Assembly: GCF_000422945.1 (NCBI RefSeq)
Contig: NZ_KE383964.1
Coordinates: 535,650 to 599,649 of the forward strand
DNA: 64,000 nt
Source: Daejeonella oryzae DSM 19973
GTDB lineage: Bacteria > Bacteroidota > Bacteroidia > Sphingobacteriales > Sphingobacteriaceae
Reading direction: 5' to 3'
The position numbers were made by a program, and so were the translations under genes. The notes under the pieces are model-generated. The model did not search any database, was not told the DNA's origin, and saw nothing but the letters and a program-made list of their open reading frames with translations. Shown here in pieces: positions 45,176-54,390 of this stretch; position 1 is the first letter of the stretch, and each line of letters begins with the position of its first letter.

Positions 45176-46087
45176 ATGGATTTTGGATACGTTAAACCTG
45201 AATTAATAAAAGAGATTGATTTCACTTTACCTCCGGATACGGACCTGACATCCCGTGTTTTAAAATCAACGAATACGCAAGTTTCATTTGATGCGTATGT
45301 GGGATGTGCAAAATGGGGCCGTAAAGAATGGATTGGGTTGATATATCCGGAGAAAACCAAAGAAGCACATTTCCTTGATGAATATGTAAAGCAATTTAAC
45401 AGTATTGAGTTAAATGCAGTATTTTATAATATGCCTAAAAAAGAACAGATTAAAATTTGGCGTGAAAAGGCTGAGAACGTGCGAAATGATTTCAGGTTTT
45501 TTCCAAAAATTACACGTGGTATTAGTCATTTAAAGCGGCTGAAAAATGCAGATGAGCTTACTTCGCAATATCTTGAGAATATAACTGAATTTGGAATTAC
45601 CCTTGGCCCTTGTTTTCTTCAGCTGAGCGATAATTTCGGACCTAAAAATTTTGACGTTCTAAAATCATATTTGGAAGCGCTGCCCGATGATTTTAAGCTT
45701 TTTGTTGAAGTAAGGCATCCGGAATGGTTTTCGGATAAATCTGTGCGATCCGATTTGTTTAATATGCTGCATGAATTAAATAAGGGTGCAGTAATAACCG
45801 ATGCAGCGGGTCGGAGGGATTGTGTTCATATGGAAGTGCCAATGCCGCAAGCCTTTATCCGTTATGTTGGAAACGGTTTGCATCCTACCGATTATAGCCG
45901 GATCGATGAATGGGCTGAGAGGATTTTAAGCTGGAAAGAACGTGGACTTCAATCTTTATATTTCTTTTTGCATCAGCATGATGAGAAAGATACACCTGTA
46001 TTGGCAAGTTATGCAATAGAAAAATTTAATAGGCTACTGGGTACGAGTATTGAATTACCCAAGATCATAACAAAAACCGAAAGTTAA
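45176..46087 (+). CDS. DUF72 (YecE-like) protein
   Basis: A 303-residue TIM-barrel-like protein of the DUF72 family. The ATG at 45176 (MDFGYVKPELIKEI) is chosen over an upstream in-frame TTG. Conserved segments: DAYVGCAKWGRKEWIGLIYP, NSIELNAVFYNMP, FRFFPKITRGISH, LPDDFKLFVEVRHPEWF, and FIRYVGNGLHPTDYSRIDEWAERI. Biochemical function of DUF72 is not established. A terminator follows. Confidence 0.88.
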   Translation: MDFGYVKPELIKEIDFTLPPDTDLTSRVLKSTNTQVSFDAYVGCAKWGRKEWIGLIYPEKTKEAHFLDEYVKQFNSIELNAVFYNMPKKEQIKIWREKAENVRNDFRFFPKITRGISHLKRLKNADELTSQYLENITEFGITLGPCFLQLSDNFGPKNFDVLKSYLEALPDDFKLFVEVRHPEWFSDKSVRSDLFNMLHELNKGAVITDAAGRRDCVHMEVPMPQAFIRYVGNGLHPTDYSRIDEWAERILSWKERGLQSLYFFLHQHDEKDTPVLASYAIEKFNRLLGTSIELPKIITKTES

Positions 46088-46101
46088 GTAGAGAAAAAAA
46101 T

Positions 46102-46138
46102 AAAACATGAAAGGCGCTTAATGCGCCTTTCATGTTTT
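46102..46138. terminator. Strong bidirectional terminator
   Basis: AAAACATGAAAGGCGC (46102-46117) and GCGCCTTTCATGTTTT (46123-46138) form a perfect 16-bp stem with loop TTAAT. It lies between convergent DUF72 (+) and sucC (-). Confidence 0.92.
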
Positions 46139-46181
46139 ATTTCAATTAAACCCGCTAATTAATTACCGGGCTTTTGTCAAA

Positions 46182-47375
46182 TTAATTTTCTAAAACCTGC
46201 GTTACCAGATCTGCTGCTTCTTTTAACTGAATAGCAGAAAAAACCTTTAATCCAGATTCATCTATCAGTTTTTTAGCTTCTACCGCATTTGTTCCCTGTA
46301 ACCGAACAATAATAGGAACTGGGATATTTCCAATTTCCTGGTAAGCATCAATAACACCTTGTGCAACACGATCGCAACGAACAATACCACCAAAGATATT
46401 AATCAGAATTGCTTTAACATTTGGATCCTGAAGAATGATATTGAAACCGGCTTTTACAGTTTCTGCGTTTGCAGTTCCACCAACGTCAAGGAAGTTAGCC
46501 GGCTCACCGCCTGCCAGTTTAATAATATCCATAGTCGCCATGGCTAATCCTGCTCCGTTCACCATACAGCCCACGTTTCCGTCAAGCTTTACATAGTTGA
46601 GGTTAGAATTGCTTGCTTCAACTTCAGTTGGATCTTCTTCGCTTGTATCCCGCATGTCGGCATAATCAGGATGACGGAATAATCCGTTATCATCTAGATT
46701 TACCTTTGCATCTACAGCTAAAATTTTATTGTCTGAAGTTTTTAATACCGGATTGATCTCAAACATGGATGAATCGGTAGCTTCATAAGCTTTGTAAAGA
46801 GCAGCTATGAATTTGGTCATGTCCTTAAACGCATCGCCGCTAAGGCCAAGATTAAAAGCTATTTTGCGAGTCTGAAAACCTTGTAAACCTACTTTAGGAT
46901 CTATTTCTTCTTTGAATATAAGATGAGGAGTGTGCTCCGCAACTTCTTCGATATCCATTCCGCCTTGTGTAGAGTACATGATAATATTACGGCCGCGTGC
47001 ACGGTCAAGTAATACACTTACATAAAACTCTTTCGTTTCACTTTCGCCGGGATAATAAACATCCTGGGCAACCAGAATTTTACTTACTTTTTTACCTTCT
47101 TTACTTGTTTGTGGAGTAATGAGCTGCATTCCAATAATTTGTTCTGCTCTTTCTCTTACTTCATCAAGATTTTTAGCCAGCTTCACGCCGCCACCTTTAC
47201 CACGGCCACCTGCATGAATTTGTGCTTTTATAACTACCCAGTCAGAATTATAATCTTGTTTAAGCTGTTTTGCAGCTTCAACTGCCTGGTCTGGAGTATC
47301 GGCAACCATGCCTTCCTGAACGCGTACGCCGAAGCTTTTTAATATAGCTTTGCCTTGATATTCGTGAATATTCAT
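46182..47375 (-). CDS. sucC: Succinyl-CoA synthetase beta subunit (ADP-forming)
   Basis: TCA-cycle enzyme that makes ATP or GTP from succinyl-CoA, with the SucD alpha subunit, which is not in this window. Start at 47375 (MNIHEYQGKAILKSFG) gives 397 residues, the family length; the frame extends 49 codons upstream into non-conserved sequence. ATP-grasp domain features: VVIKAQIHAGGRGKGGGVKLA, MFEINPVLK and AVDAKVNLDDNGLFRH (Mg/ATP). The C-terminal flavodoxin-like domain has GGTANAETVKAGFNIILQD and FGGIVRCDRVAQGVI. Confidence 0.97.
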   Translation of the reverse strand: MNIHEYQGKAILKSFGVRVQEGMVADTPDQAVEAAKQLKQDYNSDWVVIKAQIHAGGRGKGGGVKLAKNLDEVRERAEQIIGMQLITPQTSKEGKKVSKILVAQDVYYPGESETKEFYVSVLLDRARGRNIIMYSTQGGMDIEEVAEHTPHLIFKEEIDPKVGLQGFQTRKIAFNLGLSGDAFKDMTKFIAALYKAYEATDSSMFEINPVLKTSDNKILAVDAKVNLDDNGLFRHPDYADMRDTSEEDPTEVEASNSNLNYVKLDGNVGCMVNGAGLAMATMDIIKLAGGEPANFLDVGGTANAETVKAGFNIILQDPNVKAILINIFGGIVRCDRVAQGVIDAYQEIGNIPVPIIVRLQGTNAVEAKKLIDESGLKVFSAIQLKEAADLVTQVLEN

Positions 47376-47530
47376 TTTGCTTGTAATTTGCGGTAAAACT
47401 ACCATTTTGCTTTTGTTTCCAAAACTTATATTATGGAAATTATAAGGACAGGAATTAAAACATGTAAAACTTTCGTTTCCATCCAATTTATGTAAATGCT
47501 TCTCTTTAACATTGTGGCTCAAAATAATTT

Positions 47531-49963
47531 ATGAAGCAACTTTACGTATTGTTTATCTTCTTACTTTTCAATTTCCAATCTCAGGCTCAACCGATTTCTA
47601 AAAAAGTAAATGCGGTACGTTTAGTAATTCAGCCACGCATTGATGGAATATTGGAAAATGAGGTGTGGGAAAATATAGAACCTGCCAAAGATTTCAGGCA
47701 ATATTCGCCACGTAATGATGCAGAACCATCTCAAAATTCAGAAATCAAAATAGGCTATGACCATTCGGCGATATATATTGCTGCATTTCTTTATGATACA
47801 CATCCCGACAGTATTTTAAAACAATTAACTCAAAGAGACGATTCGGGAAATGCCGATCAATTTTTGGTTTCATTTGATACTTTTTCGGATCAGCAGAATG
47901 CCTTTATTTTTGGCGTTACAGCCGCAGGTGTACAAATTGACGACCGGATAGGATCCAATATTGCAGCTAATTCAGCTTCAAATTTTGATGTAGTTTGGGA
48001 AAGTGCCGTTAAAATAACCGACAAAGGCTGGTTCGTAGAAATGAAAATTCCATTTTCAGCATTAAGATTTCCTAAAAAGGATATACAGCTATGGGGAGTA
48101 AATTTTAGGCGGGATATCAGGCGCTTACGCGAAGAAGATTTGTGGTCACAAACTCCGGCAACGGCTCAAAATATTGTACCCTATTTCGGCTCTTTGCAGG
48201 GCATATCTCATGTAAATCCTCCATTGCGTTTGTTTTTAACTCCATATCTGGGAACCACCGTAAGTCATTATCCCATAAATAAATCCGGCCTGAACAATTA
48301 CTCTTCATCTTATAGTGCGGGTGCTGATTTAAAATATGGCATTAATGAAAGCTTTACCTTAGATATGACTCTGGTTCCTGATTTCGGCCAGATCGCTTCT
48401 GATCCAAAAGTTTTAAATCTGAGTCCTTATGAAGTACAGTTTGATGAAAATCGTGAGTTTTTTAAAGAAGGTATCGATCTATTTAATCAGGGCGCACTTT
48501 TTTATCCGCGAAGAATTGGAAAAACACCAGCCGGTTTTAATCGCATTCAATCATTGGCAGCATCAGGAGTTGATGTTACTGATAACCCGGCACAGGTTCG
48601 GTTACTGAATGCTGCAAAAATTTCAGGACGCACTCCATCCGGCTTAGGATTAGGGATATTAAACGCAATTACTGCCCGAACGGAGGCTCATATTAAAACC
48701 AGCTCAGGTGCTGATTCTGTTATTGTTACAGAGCCTTTTGCCAATTACAATATCCTGGCTTTAAATCAAACTTTTGATAACAATTCATCAGTTAGTTTTA
48801 TCAATACAAATGTAACCCGCGATGATATTAGCAGGAATAATGCAAATGTTACCGGTTTAGGTTTTGTATTAGGAAACCGTGCGAATACCTATGCACTTCG
48901 AGGATTTGCTGCCCTAAGTCAAAAAATATTTGAAACAAATGTGCAGGATGGATTTAAATACACGCTGCAGTACGGAAAAATTAACGGTAATTTTCAATTC
49001 AATCTGCTTCAAACTGTAGAAAGTGATCAATTTAATCCAAATGATCTGGGTATTTTAAAGGCTCCTGATGAGTTTAGCAACTCTGCAAAGTTTATTTATC
49101 GCACCGTAAAACCAAGGGGTGTATTTCTGAGGACTAACTCTGATATTAACTTTCTTTACTCCAGCACCTACAAAACAAGACAGTATCAGGATGCCGGCGT
49201 AAGTATTTCTTCAAATGCTGTTTTTAAAAACTTTCTGTTTGCTCAATTAAAAGTGAATGCTCACGCCAACGGAAATGATTTTTTTGAAGCGAGAATTCCG
49301 GGCAGGGTTTTTAAACGGCTGGGTTATATGGGGTTTAATGGACTTATTTCAACGGATTACCGCAAGCGTTTTGCTATCGATATCAGCACAGGTATTTATG
49401 ATAATTTTGCCATCCGCAGGCCTTATAAATTTATTAAGATAGAACCTCGTTACCGCTTTTCTGATAAATTCAGCATGATATTTACCCATCATTATGAACA
49501 AGACAGGCAACAGGGATTTGCAGATATTGAGGGATCAGACATCGTTTTCGCAGAGCGTTTTGTGAAAACCGATATCACCGAACTGGAAAGTGCCTATAGT
49601 TTTAGTCCAAATATGTCGCTTTCTGTTCAGGGAAGATATTATTGGAGTCGTGTAAAAAATTACGAATATAAATTGCTTACTGATGAGGGATATTTGGCTC
49701 CCAATACCATTGGTTATAACAGGCAAAATGATCAGAATGCAAATTTCTTCAACGCAGATTTGGTTTACCGATGGAGATTTGCTCCCGGAAGCGACTTCTT
49801 TGTAGTTTATAAAAACAACATTCAGGAGTTTCAAAACCAGGTTCAGAAAGATTATTTCAGAAATGTGCGCTCTGTTTTTAACAGTGATCAGCAAAACACC
49901 TTAAATTTAAAAGTGCTTTACTTTCTGGATTATCTCTATTTAAAAAATCGGGTTAAAAGTTAA
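47531..49963 (+). CDS. DUF5916 protein with CBM9-like N-terminal domain
   Basis: An 810-residue exported protein, signal peptide MKQLYVLFIFLLFNFQSQAQ. Residues ~30-210 resemble a CBM9/CBFD-type sugar-binding domain (RIDGILENEVWENIEPAKDFRQYSPRNDAEPS, IKIGYDHSAIYIAAFLYD). The remaining ~600 residues match DUF5916: alternating hydrophobic strands, TLDMTLVPDFGQIASDPKVLNLSPYEVQFDENREFFKEG, suggestive of an outer-membrane beta-barrel. Function unknown; common in Bacteroidota. It is divergent from sucC, with 155 bp between starts. Confidence 0.85.
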   Translation: MKQLYVLFIFLLFNFQSQAQPISKKVNAVRLVIQPRIDGILENEVWENIEPAKDFRQYSPRNDAEPSQNSEIKIGYDHSAIYIAAFLYDTHPDSILKQLTQRDDSGNADQFLVSFDTFSDQQNAFIFGVTAAGVQIDDRIGSNIAANSASNFDVVWESAVKITDKGWFVEMKIPFSALRFPKKDIQLWGVNFRRDIRRLREEDLWSQTPATAQNIVPYFGSLQGISHVNPPLRLFLTPYLGTTVSHYPINKSGLNNYSSSYSAGADLKYGINESFTLDMTLVPDFGQIASDPKVLNLSPYEVQFDENREFFKEGIDLFNQGALFYPRRIGKTPAGFNRIQSLAASGVDVTDNPAQVRLLNAAKISGRTPSGLGLGILNAITARTEAHIKTSSGADSVIVTEPFANYNILALNQTFDNNSSVSFINTNVTRDDISRNNANVTGLGFVLGNRANTYALRGFAALSQKIFETNVQDGFKYTLQYGKINGNFQFNLLQTVESDQFNPNDLGILKAPDEFSNSAKFIYRTVKPRGVFLRTNSDINFLYSSTYKTRQYQDAGVSISSNAVFKNFLFAQLKVNAHANGNDFFEARIPGRVFKRLGYMGFNGLISTDYRKRFAIDISTGIYDNFAIRRPYKFIKIEPRYRFSDKFSMIFTHHYEQDRQQGFADIEGSDIVFAERFVKTDITELESAYSFSPNMSLSVQGRYYWSRVKNYEYKLLTDEGYLAPNTIGYNRQNDQNANFFNADLVYRWRFAPGSDFFVVYKNNIQEFQNQVQKDYFRNVRSVFNSDQQNTLNLKVLYFLDYLYLKNRVKS

Positions 49964-50011
49964 GCAGACAGAAAGCTTTTCAATTATGCGATACTTTGTA
50001 TCTTCGCAACC

Positions 50012-50665
50012 ATGCTTCAGGCCAAAGGAATAAAAAAATCATTCGGAAAATTAGAGATATTAAAAGGGGTAGACCTGGATATTCATAAGGCAGAAATTGT
50101 AACAATTGTTGGCCCGTCAGGCGCCGGTAAAAGTACCTTACTTCATATAATCGGAACTTTAGATTCTCCGGATGCAGGGAATGTTCATATAAACGGAATT
50201 TCTATAAGTTCTTTATCTCCAAAAAAATTGAGTGCATTTAGAAATGAGCATATTGGATTTATTTTTCAGTTTCATCACCTGCTGCCAGAATTTACGGCTT
50301 TAGAAAATATTTGTATACCTGCATTTATTGCAAAAAAAGGTAAAAAAGAAACAATGCTGAGAGCGCATGAACTATTAGAGCTTTTGGGGCTTTCTCACCG
50401 GGCAGAACATAAACCAAATGAATTATCGGGTGGAGAGCAGCAGCGTGTGGCTGTAGCCCGGGCACTTATCAATAATCCTTCTATAATTCTTGCGGATGAA
50501 CCTTCAGGAAATTTAGATTCAAATAATGCAGAAAGCCTGCACAATCTTTTTGTTGATCTTCGCGACAGATTGAACCAGACGTTGGTGATTGTAACGCACA
50601 ATGAAAACCTGGCTAATATGGCCAATCGGATTGTTCATATGAAAGATGGCTTAATTATTCCTTAA
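50012..50665 (+). CDS. lolD: LolD-type ABC transporter ATP-binding protein
   Basis: A 217-residue ATPase of the LolD/MacB group. Walker [11 protein letters not shown]-loop [12 protein letters not shown], signature [15 protein letters not shown], Walker [14 protein letters not shown], switch His in VIVTHN. In Gram-negative bacteria LolCDE releases lipoproteins from the inner membrane; the LolC/E permease is not in this window, so assignment rests on the ATPase. TATCTTCG at 49999-50006 (7 of 8 to TAnnTTTG) only 5 nt before the ATG suggests a nearly leaderless transcript. The next gene starts one base after its stop. Confidence 0.88.
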   Translation: MLQAKGIKKSFGKLEILKGVDLDIHKAEIVTIVGPSGAGKSTLLHIIGTLDSPDAGNVHINGISISSLSPKKLSAFRNEHIGFIFQFHHLLPEFTALENICIPAFIAKKGKKETMLRAHELLELLGLSHRAEHKPNELSGGEQQRVAVARALINNPSIILADEPSGNLDSNNAESLHNLFVDLRDRLNQTLVIVTHNENLANMANRIVHMKDGLIIP

Positions 50666-50666
50666 A

Positions 50667-51161
50667 ATGCCTGTTCTAATTACCGCAGCTTCGCATGCCG
50701 AAGCTTATAAACTCGAAAGGTTGCTTAATGCTTCAGATGTAATTTTTGCTGATCACATTGACAATTCACATCTAAAGTATTCGGGACGAAAACACATCCA
50801 GATTCCTGCGGGAAATTCTGCAAGTTATGCCCATGAACTTTTGAAAGCCTGCCTTGATCTGGATATTGAGAAAATTTATCCTTTATATTTTGATGAGATT
50901 GTTGCGCTATCAGAAGCAAAACTTCTATTTGATGAATATGGCATTAAAGTTATAGTCCCCGGAATTGATTTTCTCAGAAATATAAAAGCTCAGCAAATTG
51001 CACTGGGAGCTGATTTGGTAATTATTGAAGACGGGAAATTAATAGCAGGAAATTTGCCTCAGAATTTAAGTTTATCTCATACATTAGAAACAGGTATCTA
51101 TTGTTTTAATATGGATGAAAATCCGCAGGATATTAAATTATTCTTCATTTATCATGCTTAA
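50667..51161 (+). CDS. Unrecognised small protein, possible PreATP-grasp-like fold
   Basis: A 164-residue cytoplasmic protein starting MPVLITAASHAEAYKLERLL. The alternation of short strands and helices (DVIFADHID, YAHELLKACLDLDIEKIYPLYFDEIVALSEAK, YGIKVIVPG) recalls the PreATP-grasp Rossmann-like domain that precedes ATP-grasp enzymes; this is a fold guess only. There is no ATP-grasp domain after it. It is one base downstream of lolD and overlaps the HAD-like gene by 8 bp (ATGCTTAA), so the three form a tight operon. Confidence 0.6.
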   Translation: MPVLITAASHAEAYKLERLLNASDVIFADHIDNSHLKYSGRKHIQIPAGNSASYAHELLKACLDLDIEKIYPLYFDEIVALSEAKLLFDEYGIKVIVPGIDFLRNIKAQQIALGADLVIIEDGKLIAGNLPQNLSLSHTLETGIYCFNMDENPQDIKLFFIYHA

Positions 51162-51768
51162 ATACACCGATCTGGAGCCCAATAAGAAAGCTTATGTTTT
51201 TGAGCTGGATAATGTACTTATTCCCGAAAGGGATTATCTTCTGCAGGTTTATTATTTATTCTCCAATTTTATTGAGTTTACAGAAACTGTGCCTACAGGT
51301 AAAGAACTGACTGACTTTTTTAAAACTGCTTACGAACATCATGGCTCAGAAAATATATTCGACCGGGCTAAAGAAGCCTTTAATCTGGATGAAAAATATC
51401 GTGAAAATTTCAGAAAATTGCATTATACAGCCCGACTGCCTTTAAAATTGCTTTTATATAATCAAATGCTTACGCTTTTGCAGGAATTGGTTATTGATAG
51501 AAAGCAAATCTTCTTAATTACTAATGGTGATACTGAAGTACAGTTAAATAAGATTCGACAGACAGAATGGAACGGGCTTGAGAAATATTTGAAAGTTTAT
51601 TTTGCCCAGGAAACAAACTTAAAGCCAGAAACAAACGTATTTGATATTGTACTTAATCAGCATCAATTAATCAGGAAGGAAATTACGATTATAGGAAATT
51701 CTGCAGTTGACGAAGAATTTGCTTTATCATGTGGTGTTGATTATATTCCTTCTTCTACTTTTATGTAA
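51154..51768 (+). CDS. HAD-superfamily-like protein with altered catalytic motifs
   Basis: A 204-residue HAD-fold protein; the start at 51154 (MLKYTDLEPNKKAYVFELDN) overlaps the previous stop and is chosen over one 13 codons upstream. Motif I, normally DxDx(T/V), reads E17-L-D19-N-V: the nucleophile Asp is Glu. Motif II is intact (LITNGD with Thr), motif III has the Lys in KPETNVF, but motif IV reads GNSAVDEEF with Asn for the first Asp. Loss of the nucleophile and an acidic Mg ligand suggests it is not a normal phosphatase and may bind a ligand or scaffold. Cap region ~residues 25-100. Confidence 0.75.
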   Translation: MLKYTDLEPNKKAYVFELDNVLIPERDYLLQVYYLFSNFIEFTETVPTGKELTDFFKTAYEHHGSENIFDRAKEAFNLDEKYRENFRKLHYTARLPLKLLLYNQMLTLLQELVIDRKQIFLITNGDTEVQLNKIRQTEWNGLEKYLKVYFAQETNLKPETNVFDIVLNQHQLIRKEITIIGNSAVDEEFALSCGVDYIPSSTFM

Positions 51769-51821
51769 AAAATAAAACAATCAATTAAACGTTTTGGTTA
51801 ACATTATCATATAATTTATAC

Positions 51822-53237
51822 ATGATTAACATCTCTCAGATTTCGGGCTACAAACTATTGAAAGTCTTCTTTTTATTATCATCTGCTTTTCTGACATCCT
51901 GTCAAAAAGATCCAGTTATAAATGGCGTTGACGATACAGTTTATGTACCTCAGGTAGATATTCGCGACTCAGCATACCTATATACAAAAGATATATATCT
52001 GTGGTCAGAAGTATTGCCATCTATTGAAGACTTCAGACCGAGAAACTCAGCTGATATTTTTGCTGTAATGACAAAAGTGCGCAGTTACCAGCCACTGGAT
52101 CGTTTTAGTTTTGTAGAGAAAAAAACGGATACAGATAATTCAAACCAGGGTCTGGATACAGATTTTGGATTTCTGGTTAAATTTTTCAGTAGCTCAACAG
52201 ATCTTCGAGTAAACTATGTTTATCAAAGCTCGCCTGCAGGAAATAAGGGTGTAAAGAGGGGTTGGAAAATACTGGCTTTAAATGGAAGAGCACTTGACGC
52301 CTCCAAGCAAACAGATGTGGATTACTTGAATGATGTATTTTTTGGAACAGCTCAGTCTGCATCTTTTACTTTTCAAAAACCAGACGGAACCACAACAATG
52401 ATAACTATTGATAAAGGAATGTATCCTTTAAATACGGTGTTATTTAAAAACGTATATACCTTTGGTTCTAAAAAAATAGGCTACCTGGTATTTAATCAGT
52501 TTTCAGGAATTTCATCGGTATATGAACTAACTACAGCAATCGATTATTTTCAGTCAAACGGAGTAAATGAAATGATCGTCGACCTGCGTTATAACCGAGG
52601 TGGTTTTGTATCTACTCAGGATACGTTGGCTAATATGCTGGCACCGCAAAGTGTGGGCAGGGGCCAGAATGTGATGTATAAATATATTTTCAATCAAAAA
52701 TATTCAAGCTGGAACGAAACAACATATTTTAATAAAGCCAGTACATTAAATCTGAGTAAAATTGTATTTATAGTTACTTCGGCTTCAGCCTCGGCAAGTG
52801 AATTATTAATTAATAATCTGAGGCCGGTAATGGATGTAAAACTGATTGGTGAAAAAACATTTGGTAAGCCTGTAGGGTTTTTCCCAATACCTGTATTTGA
52901 TTATAATATTTATCCGGTTTCATTTAAAACAGTAAATAGCGTTGGGTCTGCAGATTATTACACCGGATTCCCAGTTGATAAAGTTACGGTTGATGATGTA
53001 TCAAAAGATTTTGGAGATATCAATGAAGCGAGTTTAAAAGAGGCATTAAATTATATCAATTCAGGAGCATTTACAGCAATTACCGCTAAACGAATTATGT
53101 CTGGCAGTTCTATGAATGAGTTTCAGTTGGATGGCATCAATAAAGAAATTCATTCGAATATTCGTAAGATCGAAATTGAGAACCGCCCATCTAAAATGCC
53201 ACGGCCCATTCGTGATCTTCAAGAAAAATTCAAATAA
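51822..53237 (+). CDS. S41-family C-terminal processing-like peptidase lipoprotein
   Basis: A 471-residue lipoprotein (signal peptide ending LTSC, Cys27). The N-terminal part precedes a PDZ-like domain (VNYVYQSSPAGNKGVKRGWKILALNGRAL); the S41 domain follows with GYLVFNQFSG, MIVDLRYNRGGFV, the catalytic Ser in TSASASASELLINNL and the base Lys in GEKTFGKPVG, the Ser/Lys dyad of the family. Envelope location; substrates unknown. C-terminal 50 residues are basic and helical. It is the last gene before a terminator. Confidence 0.9.
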   Translation: MINISQISGYKLLKVFFLLSSAFLTSCQKDPVINGVDDTVYVPQVDIRDSAYLYTKDIYLWSEVLPSIEDFRPRNSADIFAVMTKVRSYQPLDRFSFVEKKTDTDNSNQGLDTDFGFLVKFFSSSTDLRVNYVYQSSPAGNKGVKRGWKILALNGRALDASKQTDVDYLNDVFFGTAQSASFTFQKPDGTTTMITIDKGMYPLNTVLFKNVYTFGSKKIGYLVFNQFSGISSVYELTTAIDYFQSNGVNEMIVDLRYNRGGFVSTQDTLANMLAPQSVGRGQNVMYKYIFNQKYSSWNETTYFNKASTLNLSKIVFIVTSASASASELLINNLRPVMDVKLIGEKTFGKPVGFFPIPVFDYNIYPVSFKTVNSVGSADYYTGFPVDKVTVDDVSKDFGDINEASLKEALNYINSGAFTAITAKRIMSGSSMNEFQLDGINKEIHSNIRKIEIENRPSKMPRPIRDLQEKFK

Positions 53238-53256
53238 AAGTATACAACTCATGCTG

Positions 53257-53285
53257 AAAGCCTGCTCCTAAAAAGCAGGCTTTTT
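53257..53285 (+). terminator. Intrinsic terminator after the S41 peptidase gene
   Basis: AAAGCCTGC (53257-53265) and GCAGGCTTT (53275-53283) form a 9-bp stem with a 9-nt loop and T tract. Confidence 0.88.
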
Positions 53286-53361
53286 CTTTGATATTTATTT
53301 GTCGGGTGAATTCAAATTATTTAAATTGGAATAATCAATTTTTTAATTAATATCTATTATT

Positions 53362-53997
53362 ATGAGTTTAAGATTAGGTGATACCGCTCCAAATTTTACC
53401 GCTAAAACATCCGAAGGTGAAATTAATTTCTACGACTACGTTGGTGATAGCTGGGTAGTTTTATTTTCACACCCCGCTGATTATACCCCGGTATGTACTA
53501 CCGAATTAGGAAAGACTGCTTCTCTGAAACAGGAATTTGAAAAACGTAATGTAAAAGTCATTGCACTAAGTGTTGATTCTGTAGAATCACATAAAGGCTG
53601 GATAAAAGATATAAATGAAACTCAGGATGTAGAGGTTAATTTTCCAATTATAGCCGATGAAAGTCGTGAGGTTTCTATGGCTTATGATATGATCCATCCC
53701 AACGCTTCGGAGACTTTTACCGTTCGGTCTTTATTCATTATTGATCCGGATAAAAAAGTTAAATTAATGATTACTTATCCGGCTTCAACAGGAAGAAATT
53801 TCCAGGAAATTCTTCGGGTTATAGACTCATTGCAGCTTACAGCAAACTATAGTGTGGCTACTCCTGCCGATTGGAAAGCGGGGGAAGAAGTTGTTGTGGC
53901 CCCGGCCATAAAAACAGAAGATATTGCTGCAAAATTTCCCAAGGGCTTTAGGGAGATAAAACCTTACCTTAGAATGACTCCGCAGCCTAACTTATAA
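53362..53997 (+). CDS. 1-Cys peroxiredoxin (Prx6 family)
   Basis: A 211-residue peroxidase. The active site is PADYTPVCTTELG with peroxidatic Cys45 (P38, T42 and C45 form the Pxxx(T/S)xxC motif). I find no second Cys, so it is the 1-Cys type whose resolution needs an external thiol. It has a long C-terminal domain (WKAGEEVVVAPAIKTEDIAAKFPKGF), as in Prx6. It detoxifies hydrogen peroxide and alkyl hydroperoxides. Monocistronic. Confidence 0.95.
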   Translation: MSLRLGDTAPNFTAKTSEGEINFYDYVGDSWVVLFSHPADYTPVCTTELGKTASLKQEFEKRNVKVIALSVDSVESHKGWIKDINETQDVEVNFPIIADESREVSMAYDMIHPNASETFTVRSLFIIDPDKKVKLMITYPASTGRNFQEILRVIDSLQLTANYSVATPADWKAGEEVVVAPAIKTEDIAAKFPKGFREIKPYLRMTPQPNL

Positions 53998-54036
53998 GTA
54001 AATTATATAAGTTTATAACTTAATTATACTATGATA

Positions 54037-54066
54037 TTTGTTTATTAAGATAATCTTATATCTTTG
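54037..54066 (+). promoter_or_regulatory. Promoter and 5' leader of the cold-shock gene
   Basis: TTTG at 54037-54040 and TATCTTTG at 54059-54066 (exact TAnnTTTG) are 18 nt apart, a textbook Bacteroidota promoter. The resulting leader of about 60 nt contains GGTGA/TCACC (54077-54102), a hairpin that could respond to temperature; this last point is inference. Confidence 0.75.
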
Positions 54067-54129
54067 GTAACATAGTGGTGATTAATACTTGGGAATTTCA
54101 CCTTAATGAATATTTTTAATATCTAACTT

Positions 54130-54327
54130 ATGAAAACTGGAAAAGTAAAGTGGTTTAACACACAAAAAGGTTATGGTTTTATTGTACAAGATGACGGTAA
54201 AGACATATTTGTACATTTTAAGGACGTTGACGGAGGAGTAAATTCCCTGCGTGATAATGACGATGTAGAGTTTGAAGTTGCAGAAGGCCGCAAAGGAATG
54301 CAGGCTGTGAATGTGAAGAAAGTTTAG
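54130..54327 (+). CDS. Cold-shock protein (CspA family)
   Basis: A 65-residue single cold-shock domain. RNP-1 (KGYGFI) is at about 13-18 and RNP-2 (DIFVHF) at about 26-31, which bind single-stranded RNA or DNA. Starts MKTGKVKWFNTQ, as in all members. It is monocistronic, with a promoter and leader upstream and a terminator after it. Confidence 0.97.
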   Translation: MKTGKVKWFNTQKGYGFIVQDDGKDIFVHFKDVDGGVNSLRDNDDVEFEVAEGRKGMQAVNVKKV

Positions 54328-54350
54328 TTATCCTTAATATAAAGACCTTT

Positions 54351-54378
54351 AAAAGCTCCGCAACAGCGGAGCTTTTTT
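54351..54378. terminator. Bidirectional terminator after the cold-shock gene
   Basis: AAAAGCTCCGC (54351-54361) and GCGGAGCTTTT (54366-54376) form a perfect 11-bp stem with loop AACA, then T's. It also lies just beyond the minus-strand methyltransferase stop. Confidence 0.9.
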
Positions 54379-54390
54379 GTGCATTTTAAA

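Noticed and set aside
47376-47522. 49-codon N-terminal extension of sucC
   Set aside because: SucC begins MNIHEYQGKAIL in its family; the upstream residues look non-coding.
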